Assembly: GCA_023246055.1 (NCBI GenBank)
Contig: JAHFJD010000004.1
Location: forward strand, 1-41,753
From: Candidatus Doudnabacteria bacterium
GTDB lineage: Bacteria; Patescibacteriota; Doudnabacteria; UBA920; 2-01-FULL-46-14
DNA length: 41,753 bases
Direction of reading: 5' to 3'
The position numbers and the translations under genes were made by a program. The notes beneath the pieces are model-generated. The model was not told where the DNA came from and searched no databases. It worked only from the letters and a program-made list of their open reading frames with translations. This document shows, piece after piece, positions 1 through 8,096 of the stretch; position 1 is the stretch's first letter; each line of letters opens with the position of its first letter.

Positions 1-1
1 C

Positions 2-391
2 CCAGATCCAGTGATCTCATGTACACAAACTAGCTGCACAGCAACAGATGATGCCGGTAACACGACGATTCTATCCTTTCAAAAGACCAAGGTCCTGACC
101 ACCAAAAACCTGAAGCTTTTGTCGGTTTCGTATAACGGGACGACATCAAGCTTTCAGCCAAATCTACTCGTCATAAATCTCGTGGAGAAATCAGGTTCGC
201 TGTTGGATTTTGACCAAGGATTTTGGCTCAAATCCAAGCAAGTGATTTACATAGACCTCAACAAACCGAAGAACCAATCCACGATTTATACTCTGAAAAG
301 CAACGGGACATTGACCAAAGAGGTGGTGAGGGGAATGAGATTTTTGCAACTCGGAACAGAAGGCGGTAATATTAAGGCAAATATTAAATAG
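2..391 (+). CDS. C-terminal part of a probable surface/Ig-like repeat protein (5' partial)
   Basis: The reading frame is open to the left window edge, so the gene begins outside the window; the internal GTG at 11 is probably not its start. The first visible residues (PDPVISCTQTSCTATDDAGN) resemble the end of a bacterial Ig-like or HYR-type extracellular repeat, where a D-x-A-G-N turn closes the domain. The rest is Ser/Thr/Asn-rich beta-type sequence with no membrane anchor in the visible part and no catalytic motif. It is likely the tail of a secreted or cell-surface protein. The two nearby cysteines could form a disulfide. The next gene starts 6 bp downstream, so the two may be cotranscribed. 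The family is an inference from composition and one motif only. Confidence 0.6.
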   Translation, partial: PDPVISCTQTSCTATDDAGNTTILSFQKTKVLTTKNLKLLSVSYNGTTSSFQPNLLVINLVEKSGSLLDFDQGFWLKSKQVIYIDLNKPKNQSTIYTLKSNGTLTKEVVRGMRFLQLGTEGGNIKANIK

Positions 392-397
392 GAAGAG

Positions 398-697
398 ATG
401 ACAATAAATAAAAAGCTTTGGATAATTTTTGTTCTGATTGTTATAGTACCCTTTATTTTGGGTCTATCCCCTGATTCCTTGCTTAACACAATTGGATGTC
501 GGGGTGAAGTACCCATCTGTAATAACTTTAGATTTGTATTTTTTTCAATATCTATACTTGCTGCTGTATATGTCATTTATGCTAATCATTCAAGAGGTTC
601 AAGAGGAAATTTGTGGTATGCACTTGGACTTATTTTTTTGATCGTTGATGTTTTATTTGTTTTCACATTGTACTCTCTATCCAACTTTGGCTTCTAA
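398..697 (+). CDS. Small three-helix membrane protein, unknown function
   Basis: This is a 99-residue, strongly hydrophobic protein with three predicted membrane segments: about residues 6-23 (LWIIFVLIVIVPFILGL), 46-62 (FVFFSISILAAVYVIYA) and 73-95 (WYALGLIFLIVDVLFVFTLY). The loop between segments 1 and 2 carries two cysteines (GCRGEVPICNN) that could form a disulfide if exposed outside the cell. The ATG at 398 follows GGAAGAG, which is close but usable as a ribosome site. It starts 6 bp after the surface-protein gene. I do not recognise a family. The roughly 170 bp after its stop show no further gene. Confidence 0.6.
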   Translation: MTINKKLWIIFVLIVIVPFILGLSPDSLLNTIGCRGEVPICNNFRFVFFSISILAAVYVIYANHSRGSRGNLWYALGLIFLIVDVLFVFTLYSLSNFGF

Positions 698-869
698 ATG
701 TTTTTTGGTAATGATTTCTAGAAGCAACGCAACCTGTCGAACGTGTACAAAACCTGATTAACTTACATTGTCCAGAATTTTTCGACCGAAAAAAACGCGG
801 CAATTCATGCAGTGAGCTCAAAAGCCTTGTCACCAGGAACCTGGAGCGAAATTTCATTTTGCGCCGATA

Positions 870-898
870 TTGCCACTTTCCTTAGGCAGAGGTAAAAT
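870..898 (+). promoter_or_regulatory. Sigma-70 promoter of the histidine kinase operon
   Basis: TTGCCA (870-875) and TAAAAT (893-898) are separated by exactly 17 bp. A transcript would begin near 905, upstream of the ATG at 924. This argues against the TTG at 870 being the kinase start, because that TTG belongs to the -35 box. Confidence 0.6.
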
Positions 899-923
899 AT
901 GGATAAGACCTAAATTTATTGAT

Positions 924-2315
924 ATGGCCGATACTACCACCCCAAAAAAATCCCTCACAGAAACTCTCTACAAACAAAACGCCGAGCTGGCGATCAGAAA
1001 CAAAACTCTCTCCCTCCTCTCCAAGCTCTACGAAATCAGCATCCTGACCCTGACGCCAAAGGATTTGGCCGCCAAAATCAGCCCTATAGTCCAAGCGGAC
1101 CTAAATTTTGAGTTGGTCGGGATATTGCTTTTCGACAAAGAAAAAAACTCGTTTTTACCTCTGGATTTCTCAAGCTCCGAACGTCTCGAAAAAATTCAAA
1201 CGGCATTCAAAATCCAATTTGCTGGAATAAAGATTCCAACTTCAAAAAGTCTTTTTTGGAAACAGCTTGTTGATTCCAAGACCGTGGGATACACGGAAGC
1301 TTTACCTGAGGTGTGGAACTCGTTAGTGGCAGAAAAAATGCTCGCCGAGATCAGCACTGATGGTCATGTCCGCTCCTCCCTCGTCTACCCCCTACTCATC
1401 CAAAACGAAATTATCGGCGCATTGATACTAAGCCTCAATCGCCTGAAAAATGACCTCGTGGATTTTGAAAAAGAGTCAATCAGCAGCTTTGTCAATGTCA
1501 TTACAGTCGCTCTGGACAAAGCCATTGTCTCGGAAAAATTAAAAGAAGCCAATCAGCAACTGAAAATTCTCGATGCGGCGCGGGCCGAGTTCATCACCAT
1601 GGCCAGCCACCAGCTGCGCACACCGCCGTCCTCCATCAAATGGTTTCTGTCAGCCATCCTCGCCGATGAATTCGGAAAAATAGATGGCGAGCTGCGGGAG
1701 GCGCTTCGAAAAATCGATGCTACTAACAGCTCGCAAATTTCGCTCATCGATGCATTGCTTAACGTCTCCCGCATTGAACGCGGCAAGTTGGAATTCGTCT
1801 ATGAAGTGGCAGATCTCCTGGAAATTACCGCTCTCACAGTCGATCAGCTCCAACCTCTGGCTCAGCAAAAAAATCTCAAACTTCGCTTTGTGAAACCAAC
1901 AACTGGGCTTCCAAAGATTGTCATGGATAAAGAAAAAATTCACCAGGTGGTGAGCAACATGATTGACAATGCCATCAAATATTCGAAACAAGGTGAAATC
2001 CTAGTATCCTTGCAGCAAACTGCCACTAATCTTGAACTGAAGGTCAAAGATACGGGCAAAGGCATGGAAAAAGACGAACTTTATGCCGCTTTCCAAAAAT
2101 ACGGCCGGGGCAAAGACTCCAAAAAATACGCGGCTGGGCTGGGACTTGGCATGTATCTCGCTAAAGTCATTGTCGACCAGCACAACGGCAAAATCTGGGC
2201 GGAAAGCAAAGGCATCGGCCAGGGCTCAATATTCGCCTTCTCTCTGCCGATCGAGAGCAAACTCAAGCCTACCTCCCTGGTTTTTGACCTCACCAAAACT
2301 CAAAACGTAAAATAA
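924..2315 (+). CDS. GAF-like sensor histidine kinase
   Basis: The protein (463 residues from the chosen ATG) has an N-terminal coiled or GAF-like sensing region of about 200 residues without membrane segments, then a HisKA dimerisation domain with phospho-acceptor His229 in SHQLRTP, then a HATPase_c domain with N-box (NMIDNAIKYS, about residue 349), G1 box (DTGKGM, about 376) and a G2 box (GLGLGMYLAK). It should therefore autophosphorylate in the cytoplasm. ATG 924 is preferred over the in-frame TTG at 870 because a good promoter covers the TTG. No response regulator gene is in the window, so its partner is unknown. The stop codon directly abuts the ATG of the cation ATPase, implying one mRNA and perhaps a role in sensing ion or envelope state (inference). 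Confidence 0.9.
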   Translation: MADTTTPKKSLTETLYKQNAELAIRNKTLSLLSKLYEISILTLTPKDLAAKISPIVQADLNFELVGILLFDKEKNSFLPLDFSSSERLEKIQTAFKIQFAGIKIPTSKSLFWKQLVDSKTVGYTEALPEVWNSLVAEKMLAEISTDGHVRSSLVYPLLIQNEIIGALILSLNRLKNDLVDFEKESISSFVNVITVALDKAIVSEKLKEANQQLKILDAARAEFITMASHQLRTPPSSIKWFLSAILADEFGKIDGELREALRKIDATNSSQISLIDALLNVSRIERGKLEFVYEVADLLEITALTVDQLQPLAQQKNLKLRFVKPTTGLPKIVMDKEKIHQVVSNMIDNAIKYSKQGEILVSLQQTATNLELKVKDTGKGMEKDELYAAFQKYGRGKDSKKYAAGLGLGMYLAKVIVDQHNGKIWAESKGIGQGSIFAFSLPIESKLKPTSLVFDLTKTQNVK

Positions 2316-4934
2316 ATGCTCAAATCTAGATCCTGGCAGAGTCTCGAAATCCAACAAATCCTGGAAATTCTGAAACTCAATAACTCAAAAGGTCTCACTT
2401 CAGACGAGGTCGAAACACGACGCGCTGAGTACGGAGCCAATGTCTTGCCCGAGAGCCGGAAGCGTAGCGTGTTGCAGATGTTTTTTTCGCAATTTGCTAG
2501 CCCCTTAGTTTGGATATTGTTGGTTGCGGCACTCCTCGGCCTGTTTTTTCACGAACCGGGCAATTTTTTAGAAAAATATGGTGACCCCATCGTTATCCTC
2601 ATCGTGGTCATTGTCAACGCCTGTATCGGCCTGTTTCAAGAATACCGCGCGAACAAAATTTTTGAAAAACTCAAAGAAATAGTCCGGGTCAAAGCGATTG
2701 TGATTCGTGGAGGAAAAACTTATTCAGTTGACTCAGCCGATTTGGTGCCGGGTGATCTCGTGATGCTAAAAGGCGGCAATAAAGTTCCGGCTGACTCGAG
2801 ACTTTTAAAGGTCGCCAATCTCGAAGCCAATGAGGCTTTGCTCACAGGTGAATCCAAAGCAGTCAAAAAATCACTGGGCCTCATCGGAGAAAAAGCCCTG
2901 GTCGGAGACCGAACCAACATGGTGTTCACCGGCACGGTCATAGAACGCGGCGAAGGGCTCGGCCTGGTCGTGGCCACTGGTGGACTAACCGAAATTGGAC
3001 AAATTTCTACCCTCACCCAAAATACCGAGAACGAAGAGAGTCCCTTGCAGGCCCGGATGGGCAAACTCGGACGCTTTCTCACGGAAATCTTTATCGTCAT
3101 TTCTCTCGCCATTTTTATCCTCGGCCTTAGCGAGGGCGATCCTTTTATTGAAATGGTGCAAACGACTGTGGCTATGGCGGTCGCGGCAATCCCCGAAGGC
3201 CTACCGGCCGCAATATCCATAATCCTCGCGGTCGCCAGCCAAAAAATCTTGGCCCGCAAAGGCCTGGTACGAAAGCTTATCGCCGCCGAGACCTTGGGCT
3301 CAACTTCAGTAATTTGCACTGACAAGACAGGAACTCTCACCTACGGACAGATGAAAGTGGAGGAAATCATTGCGCGCAGTGACGAAAAACAAGTCCTCCT
3401 CGCCCTGGCTTTGGCAAATGAAGCCATACTAGAGGATCGCGATGGGAAAATGACAGTGAACGGAGAGGCCACAGACAAAGCCAAGCTGGAAAAATTTATG
3501 ACGACAGGAAAAAATCTACGCGACACGCTGTCCTCCCTCCCCCGCATCGCCATGGTACCGTTTGAAGAATCAAGGAAATATATCGCCTCCTTCCACCTGG
3601 ACGGCAAGATGCTAAAAATTTTCCTGTCTGGGGCGCCAGAAGCAATCCTTTTGAAAAGCAAGCTCAAGGAAACAGAAAAACGCCAGATTCGTGAAACCTA
3701 TGAGAACATGGCGGGACGCGGGTTTCGCTTAATCGCCGCTGCTTCCCGAAATATCGTGTTGTCGAAATCGAATTTTCGAGAAGGAATGGAGGTTTCTGAT
3801 CTCGTGAAATTCGTAGACGATTTGGAATATTTAGGCCTCGCTGCGATCCGCGACCCCATCAGGGAAGATGTGCGCGAAACCTTGGCCGTTACCCGCAAAG
3901 CTGGTGTCAAAGTCCTCATGGTTACCGGCGATCACATACTCACCGCCAAAGCTATTGGACTCGAATTGGGTTTTGGCACTGCTAGCGATGCTGTAATCAC
4001 TGGCGAGGAGTTAGACAAAATTTCCGACGGGGAGCTACAGTCTGTGATAAAAAACTTGGAAATCATTGCCCGAGTCAACCCGGAACACAAGCTCCGCATC
4101 ATTGCCGCTTGGCAAAAACACGGTGCAGTGGTCGCTATGTCGGGTGATGGGGTAAATGACGCACCAGCCCTGAAAGCGGCTGACATTGGGGTGGCCGTTG
4201 GCTCTGGCACGGATGTGGCCAAAGAAGCTTCGGATTTGGTGCTCCTCGATGATAGTTTCAGCACCATAACCGCCGCAATCGAAGAAGGTCGCACAGGTTT
4301 TGCAAATATCCGCAAAGCCACAGTCACCGTCATGTCCAACGCTTTTACGGAAATCATTCTCATTGCCTCAACTCTCGTCACTCATTCCCCTTTTCCTGTC
4401 ACTGCGATCCAAATCCTCTGGGTCAACATTGTGGAGGATGGTTTGCCTGTCCTAGCGATGGCTTTCGAGCCGTCAGAAGAAGGGATTATGAACACCAAGC
4501 CCATATCACCTCGAGAACCAATCTTGGATCGAGAGAGTAAGATGCTGATTTTTGTGGTAAGCTTGATTAGCGACCTCACTCTGGTCGCAATATTTTTATA
4601 TCTGCACCGCGTTCTGCATTGGGATCTCATGAAGGCCCAATCTCTGGTGTTTATAGCCACTGCCACACCCACGCTCGTCAACGTCTTTTCGTTTAAATCC
4701 TTGCGATTGCCTCTCCCCAAGATAAACCTCTGGAACAATAAATTTCTGCTCGCGTCCGTGGCAATCGGATTTGCCCTGATGCTCATCGCTGTGTATGTGC
4801 CTTTTTTCAATCACTTTCTCGGTACTGTGCCTTTGCCATTTTGGCCAGCGATCGCGAGCCTCGTCCTATTTCCTGTCTACAAACTTTCCCTCATTGAACT
4901 CACCAAAATGTGGTATCGAAGAAATCACAATTAA
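2316..4934 (+). CDS. P-type cation ATPase, P2 (Ca2+/cation) type
   Basis: This 872-residue pump has the full P2-type layout: an N-terminal cation-ATPase domain, the actuator motif TGES (about residue 177), a TM4 motif PEGLP, phosphorylation site DKTGTLT with Asp336, a nucleotide-binding SGAPE motif, MVTGDH, and the hinge motif GDGVNDAP (about 610). The TM6 sequence WVNIVEDGLP keeps the Asn and Asp that coordinate Ca2+ in SERCA-type pumps, and TM5 has NAFTEI. It is most likely an ATP-driven Ca2+ (or Mn2+) exporter in the cytoplasmic membrane. Specificity cannot be fixed from motifs alone. Its ATG follows the kinase stop codon without a gap and the MgtE-like gene follows 11 bp after its stop, giving a three-gene cation operon. 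Confidence 0.93.
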   Translation: MLKSRSWQSLEIQQILEILKLNNSKGLTSDEVETRRAEYGANVLPESRKRSVLQMFFSQFASPLVWILLVAALLGLFFHEPGNFLEKYGDPIVILIVVIVNACIGLFQEYRANKIFEKLKEIVRVKAIVIRGGKTYSVDSADLVPGDLVMLKGGNKVPADSRLLKVANLEANEALLTGESKAVKKSLGLIGEKALVGDRTNMVFTGTVIERGEGLGLVVATGGLTEIGQISTLTQNTENEESPLQARMGKLGRFLTEIFIVISLAIFILGLSEGDPFIEMVQTTVAMAVAAIPEGLPAAISIILAVASQKILARKGLVRKLIAAETLGSTSVICTDKTGTLTYGQMKVEEIIARSDEKQVLLALALANEAILEDRDGKMTVNGEATDKAKLEKFMTTGKNLRDTLSSLPRIAMVPFEESRKYIASFHLDGKMLKIFLSGAPEAILLKSKLKETEKRQIRETYENMAGRGFRLIAAASRNIVLSKSNFREGMEVSDLVKFVDDLEYLGLAAIRDPIREDVRETLAVTRKAGVKVLMVTGDHILTAKAIGLELGFGTASDAVITGEELDKISDGELQSVIKNLEIIARVNPEHKLRIIAAWQKHGAVVAMSGDGVNDAPALKAADIGVAVGSGTDVAKEASDLVLLDDSFSTITAAIEEGRTGFANIRKATVTVMSNAFTEIILIASTLVTHSPFPVTAIQILWVNIVEDGLPVLAMAFEPSEEGIMNTKPISPREPILDRESKMLIFVVSLISDLTLVAIFLYLHRVLHWDLMKAQSLVFIATATPTLVNVFSFKSLRLPLPKINLWNNKFLLASVAIGFALMLIAVYVPFFNHFLGTVPLPFWPAIASLVLFPVYKLSLIELTKMWYRRNHN

Positions 4935-4945
4935 ATTGAACTTCT

Positions 4946-5506
4946 ATGGAAAAACCCGAATTCAAACCTAATATCTCCGATGATCTCAAAGAGCCGGTTG
5001 GCCACCTTATCGAACACCGTCTGCCGTGGCTGATTTTAGGGCTCCTTGGAGGCATCGTCACCTCGATCATTGTATCCAGCTATGAAAAAATTCTGTCCGC
5101 TGACCTGCGATTGGCCTTTTTTATTCCTGTGATCGTTTACATGAGCGATGCGGTCGGTACCCAAACGGAAACCATCTACGTCAGGCATTTACGAAAATCA
5201 GGCGGAGACTTCTCAAAATATCTTTTCAAAGAAACTGGTCTCGGCCTCTCTCTAGGTTCAATCTTCGGACTCGTCATCGGGTTATTCGCCGCCTACTGGC
5301 TGCACGCGCCAGCGATCGGAATAACTGTTGGGTTGGCGATGTTTATCAATGTAACCATAGCGCCTGTCTTGGCAATTTTCATTCCAGAAATTCTATACAA
5401 AGAACATTCAGATCCCGCCCTTGGCTCGGGTCCGCTCGCGACGATTATTCAAGACCTATTGAGTTTACTCATTTATTTTCTGATAGCAAGCTTGATTATT
5501 TTCTGA
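4946..5506 (+). CDS. MgtE-type divalent cation channel domain, stand-alone
   Basis: The 186-residue protein corresponds to the membrane domain of MgtE/SLC41 Mg2+ channels only. It has about five hydrophobic segments and the conserved patches SDAVGTQTETIYVR (canonical region GNVGTQ) and DPALGSGPLATIIQD (canonical DPA..SGP..T...D), which line the Mg2+ pore. The cytoplasmic N and CBS domains that gate full-length MgtE by sensing Mg2+ are absent, so the channel either works ungated, pairs with another subunit, or transports another divalent ion. It is the last gene of the kinase-ATPase-channel unit. The promoter for the next unit overlaps its 3' end. Confidence 0.85.
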   Translation: MEKPEFKPNISDDLKEPVGHLIEHRLPWLILGLLGGIVTSIIVSSYEKILSADLRLAFFIPVIVYMSDAVGTQTETIYVRHLRKSGGDFSKYLFKETGLGLSLGSIFGLVIGLFAAYWLHAPAIGITVGLAMFINVTIAPVLAIFIPEILYKEHSDPALGSGPLATIIQDLLSLLIYFLIASLIIF

Positions 5507-5520
5507 AAATCTGCTATAAT
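5492..5520 (+). promoter_or_regulatory. Extended -10 promoter of the Cys-rich protein/CcdA unit
   Basis: TTGATT (5492-5497), a 17-bp spacer and a perfect TATAAT (5515-5520) preceded by TGC form an extended -10 promoter. It begins inside the last codons of the MgtE gene. Predicted transcription starts near 5527, about 28 bp before the ATG at 5555. Confidence 0.75.
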
Positions 5521-5554
5521 ATTTTCAGATTTATTAACATCGGAAACAAAAAAT

Positions 5555-5734
5555 ATGAGTTCGGCAATCGCTCAATATATCAAACACACGTGCGTTAAAT
5601 GCGGCAAAGCCAAGACGGGGGTGGAAGGAATCCACCGCTTTGGGGGTAAAACCTTTTGCTGCGAGGTTTGCTGCGGAAACACCTCCCAAAACGAACACAA
5701 ACAAAAAGTAGCCAATGCTTGCGAATTCTGTTAG
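5555..5734 (+). CDS. 59-residue Cys-rich zinc-ribbon-like protein
   Basis: The short gene reads MSSAIAQYIKHTCVKCGKAK and ends in ANACEFC. It has eight cysteines, in CVKCGK, FCCEVCCGN and CEFC, so it probably binds one or two Zn2+ (or Cu+) ions through ribbon-like knuckles. It directly follows a strong extended -10 promoter and its 3' end overlaps the next gene by 20 bp, so the two are translationally linked. A soluble metal-binding or thiol-carrier role next to a CcdA-like membrane protein is possible but is inference. I do not recognise the family with certainty. Confidence 0.7.
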   Translation: MSSAIAQYIKHTCVKCGKAKTGVEGIHRFGGKTFCCEVCCGNTSQNEHKQKVANACEFC

Positions 5735-6503
5735 CGTCTTATTTTATAGCTGTTTAATCATCGGGGTTTTCCTGATTGCGGCTCTGGTGAAAAAAGAGCC
5801 GAGTCAGAGCTTAAAACTCTTTTTATTTTTGGGTATGATTGTGCCGGCTGTATTTACGACCATCTATTTGGCGGCTGCCACAGTCATGGAAAATCGCGCA
5901 TCTGTCACCGCAGGTCCGGTCCACTGGCATGCGGATTTTCAAATTTATTCCTGTGATAAAAATCTTCAGGCCTCGAATCAGGTCCTCGGCCGGACCATCC
6001 TGCTTGCTCATGGAGGCGAAGAGGAAAACATGGGAAAAACATCCGAATCGGTTGATATGGTCGATCCGAAAGGGCTGTCCAATCGCGTGGGCACGTCAGT
6101 TTTTCACGAACACGGCGACAATCGCATTCATATCGAAGGCGTTGTCCGAAATCTTCGGGATATCAGGCTCGAAAAATTTTTTGAGGTAATCGGCGGACAA
6201 CTCACTCCCTCCTTTTTGCGGATTCCGACAAATCACGGAGAAGAAATTTTGCAAAACGGCATGAATTGCCCGAATGGCCAGCCCGGAACCCTGCAGACGT
6301 TCGTCTACAAAACTAAAGGCAATCGTATCACTCAAGAAAAACTCGCGGATTTTCCCAACTATGTAATTTCGCCTTACAGCAATATCCCTCCGGGTGATTG
6401 TCTCATTCTTGAATTTTCATCAGAAATCAAAAACAAGACGGACAAAATTTGTCCGTTCTACGAGATCGCCATCCAAAAAGGAGAATACAAGTATGAGAAT
6501 TGA
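5715..6503 (+). CDS. Membrane-anchored His-rich protein, unknown function
   Basis: The 262-residue protein has two N-terminal membrane helices (about residues 7-25 and 35-55) followed by a roughly 200-residue extracytoplasmic domain. That domain carries His/acid clusters (GPVHWHADFQIYSC, FHEHGDNRIHIEG, NHGEEI) and cysteines that could bind a transition metal or form disulfides. The start at 5715 lies inside the upstream Cys-rich gene. A good ribosome site (AAAAGGAG, 6477-6484) for the next gene sits just before its stop. Position between a Cys-rich protein and a CcdA-like thiol/electron carrier suggests metal or redox work on the outer face of the membrane. I know no named family. Confidence 0.7.
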   Translation: MLANSVSVLFYSCLIIGVFLIAALVKKEPSQSLKLFLFLGMIVPAVFTTIYLAAATVMENRASVTAGPVHWHADFQIYSCDKNLQASNQVLGRTILLAHGGEEENMGKTSESVDMVDPKGLSNRVGTSVFHEHGDNRIHIEGVVRNLRDIRLEKFFEVIGGQLTPSFLRIPTNHGEEILQNGMNCPNGQPGTLQTFVYKTKGNRITQEKLADFPNYVISPYSNIPPGDCLILEFSSEIKNKTDKICPFYEIAIQKGEYKYEN

Positions 6504-6619
6504 TAAGGTTCCAAAAACGTGGAGCGCACTCCGACCTTGTGTCGGAGCAACACGCGTTTTTGGAAAAAGGAGAGGCACGGATACCGGAGCAGCCCCGAGC
6601 GGCGTCGAGGAGATGCGAA

Positions 6620-7348
6620 GTGTATCCAAGGCTCGACGTGGGGATTGAGTCACAGCTTCCGACAATTTTCACGGTTCTGGTGACGGCGGTGATTGATTCC
6701 ATCAATCCCTGCGCCATTGGCGTATTGATCTTGATGATGTCTGTAGTCATGTCTTCTGGCGGTTCGATCAGACGAATGCTCTCTTTGGGCTTTGTCTATA
6801 TTGGTGCAGTCTATGTCACGTATCTAGCTGCCGGTCTGGGGCTAATCTATTTTTTTGCCCGCATTCCCCTGGTCGTAACTGAATACCTGTCGATTGGCGT
6901 GGCACTGTTTGTTACTCTGGCCGGTATTCTGGAAATCAAAGATTATTTCTGGTATGGCCGGGGTTTTTCTTTGGCCATTCCGGCCAGCATGGCAAAAAAA
7001 ATCGACCAATACGCGACGCACACGACAATCATCGGCATGGCGGCCTTGGGAGCTTTCGTGTCAGGCGTGGAACTGCCTTGCACGGGCGCGCCATATTTGG
7101 CAATAATCACCATTCTGTCGCAGTATTTTGATTTCAAGGCATTTCTGCTTCTGGTGTTTTACAATCTCATCTTTGTCTCCCCTCTGATCGTCATCCTCCT
7201 GATGGTCGCGACTGGAAAAAAGATTCAAGAAGTCAAGAAATGGAAACAGGACAATCGCGGATTCATGCGCCTGGCTATCGGTCTGCTTTTGATTGGCCTT
7301 TCCTGGCTGCTGATCTTGATCGCCAACGGCACAATTAATTTCGGTTAA
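6620..7348 (+). CDS. CcdA/DsbD-like transmembrane thiol-electron carrier
   Basis: About six membrane helices are visible, with the paired cysteines of the CcdA/DsbD family: SINPCAIGV in helix 1 and GVELPCTGAPYL in helix 4. This family passes electrons from cytoplasmic thioredoxin to extracytoplasmic thiols. I chose GTG 6620 because GAGGAG lies 7 bp upstream and the first helix follows soon after. The frame stays open up to TTG 6500. There is also a better ribosome site for ATG 6493 (AAAAGGAG), but that ATG is in another frame and reaches a stop at 6648, so the 5' end may have been altered by an indel or insertion in the GC-rich stretch 6520-6610, which includes a CTCCGAC...GTCGGAG hairpin. 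Confidence 0.8.
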   Translation: MYPRLDVGIESQLPTIFTVLVTAVIDSINPCAIGVLILMMSVVMSSGGSIRRMLSLGFVYIGAVYVTYLAAGLGLIYFFARIPLVVTEYLSIGVALFVTLAGILEIKDYFWYGRGFSLAIPASMAKKIDQYATHTTIIGMAALGAFVSGVELPCTGAPYLAIITILSQYFDFKAFLLLVFYNLIFVSPLIVILLMVATGKKIQEVKKWKQDNRGFMRLAIGLLLIGLSWLLILIANGTINFG

Positions 7349-7387
7349 TCCTTTTTTGTATTTTCGTAATAATTAGTATTTCGTAGT

Positions 7388-7657
7388 ATGCCACATATCG
7401 TAAAACGCAGAGGACATACAGAGCCTTTTGATTCCCGCAAAATCTATGCGGCAGTTTTCGCATCCTGCCGCAACGCTCATCTGTCGGAAATGCTCTCCGA
7501 AAACATTGCTGACAGTGTGCAAAACCGTCTGGAGGAGTGGGTCGAAGATAAACAGGACGTAACATCAGAGCAGATTTTCCGGGAAACCATCACTGTCCTC
7601 AAAGCCCTGCACCCAGACGCCGCGTTTCTGTTCGAAACTCACCGCGACATCTCATAA
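7388..7657 (+). CDS. Stand-alone ATP-cone domain protein
   Basis: The 89 residues form one ATP-cone: VKRRGHTEPFDSRKIYAAVF at the N-terminus (canonical V.KRDG..E.FD..KI..A) followed by helices and DVTSEQIFRETITVLKAL. ATP-cones sense ATP/dATP and are normally fused to ribonucleotide reductases or to the zinc ribbon of the repressor NrdR. Here neither partner is present. It could act in trans as a nucleotide sensor, but no reductase gene is in the window. A family A repeat follows, then the pterin dehydratase gene. Confidence 0.8.
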   Translation: MPHIVKRRGHTEPFDSRKIYAAVFASCRNAHLSEMLSENIADSVQNRLEEWVEDKQDVTSEQIFRETITVLKALHPDAAFLFETHRDIS

Positions 7658-7669
7658 TTTGCAATTCTT

Positions 7670-7708
7670 TCCCTCCCCAGGCCTGGGGAGGGATCAAGGG
7701 AGGGGTCG
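7670..7708. repeat. Family A palindromic repeat
   Basis: A CCCTCCCCAGG/CCTGGGGAGGG hairpin is followed by the tail ATCAAGGGAGGGGTCG. The same hairpin plus tail occurs at 12042-12083 and near 40450. It fills the space between the ATP-cone gene and the dehydratase gene and leaves only 2 bp before the latter's ATG, so its AGGGAGGGG tail may serve as the ribosome site. Confidence 0.85.
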
Positions 7709-7710
7709 CC

Positions 7711-8043
7711 ATGTCTGATTTAACTTCCAAACACTGTATCCCATGTGAAGGAGACGTTCCTCCCTTCACCCGCCCGCAAGCCGAAACCTATCTGCCCCAA
7801 GTTTCAGGATGGGAACTATCCCCGGATGCCCGATCAATCTCCCGAAAATTCAAATTCAAAAATTTTAAGGCCGCACTTGTTTTTGTAAACCAGATCGGCG
7901 AGATTGCCGAAGCCGAAGGCCATCACCCAGACATCTCTTTTGGCTGGGGTTATGTCCACATCAAACTCTCAACTCATGCAATCACAGGTTTATCAGAGAA
8001 TGATTTTATTCTGGCGGCAAAGATTAATCAGATTAGGAATTAG
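7711..8043 (+). CDS. phhB: 4a-hydroxytetrahydrobiopterin dehydratase (PCD/DCoH family)
   Basis: The 110-residue protein carries the family hallmarks: FKFKNFKAALVFVNQIGEIAEAEGHHPDISFGWGYVHIKLSTHAITGLSENDF read as consecutive conserved blocks, with the catalytic EGHHPD motif and the late histidine in THAITGLS. The enzyme dehydrates 4a-hydroxy-pterin formed by aromatic amino acid hydroxylases. No hydroxylase is nearby, so in this organism it may act in molybdopterin or folate-like metabolism or have another role. An N-terminal extension carries KHCIPCEGDVPP. The family A repeat just upstream supplies the only purine-rich ribosome site. Confidence 0.92.
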   Translation: MSDLTSKHCIPCEGDVPPFTRPQAETYLPQVSGWELSPDARSISRKFKFKNFKAALVFVNQIGEIAEAEGHHPDISFGWGYVHIKLSTHAITGLSENDFILAAKINQIRN

Positions 8044-8050
8044 ATCAACT

Positions 8051-8096
8051 AAAAAACCCGGACGAACTTCAGTAGTTCGCACGGGCTTGGAATTTT
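8051..8096. terminator. Bidirectional Rho-independent terminator
   Basis: Stem CCCG..CGAACT / AGTTCG..CGGG (8057-8085, a 2-nt mismatch inside) is flanked by A6 on the left and a T5 tract on the right. It lies between convergent genes (dehydratase, plus; 158-aa-frame gene, minus) and can stop both. Confidence 0.85.

Noticed and set aside
2720-3340. Long minus-strand frame opposite the cation ATPase
   Set aside because: It is antisense to a gene with complete conserved motifs and has an unnatural composition (many Ser, Arg, Pro); it is a shadow of the real gene.
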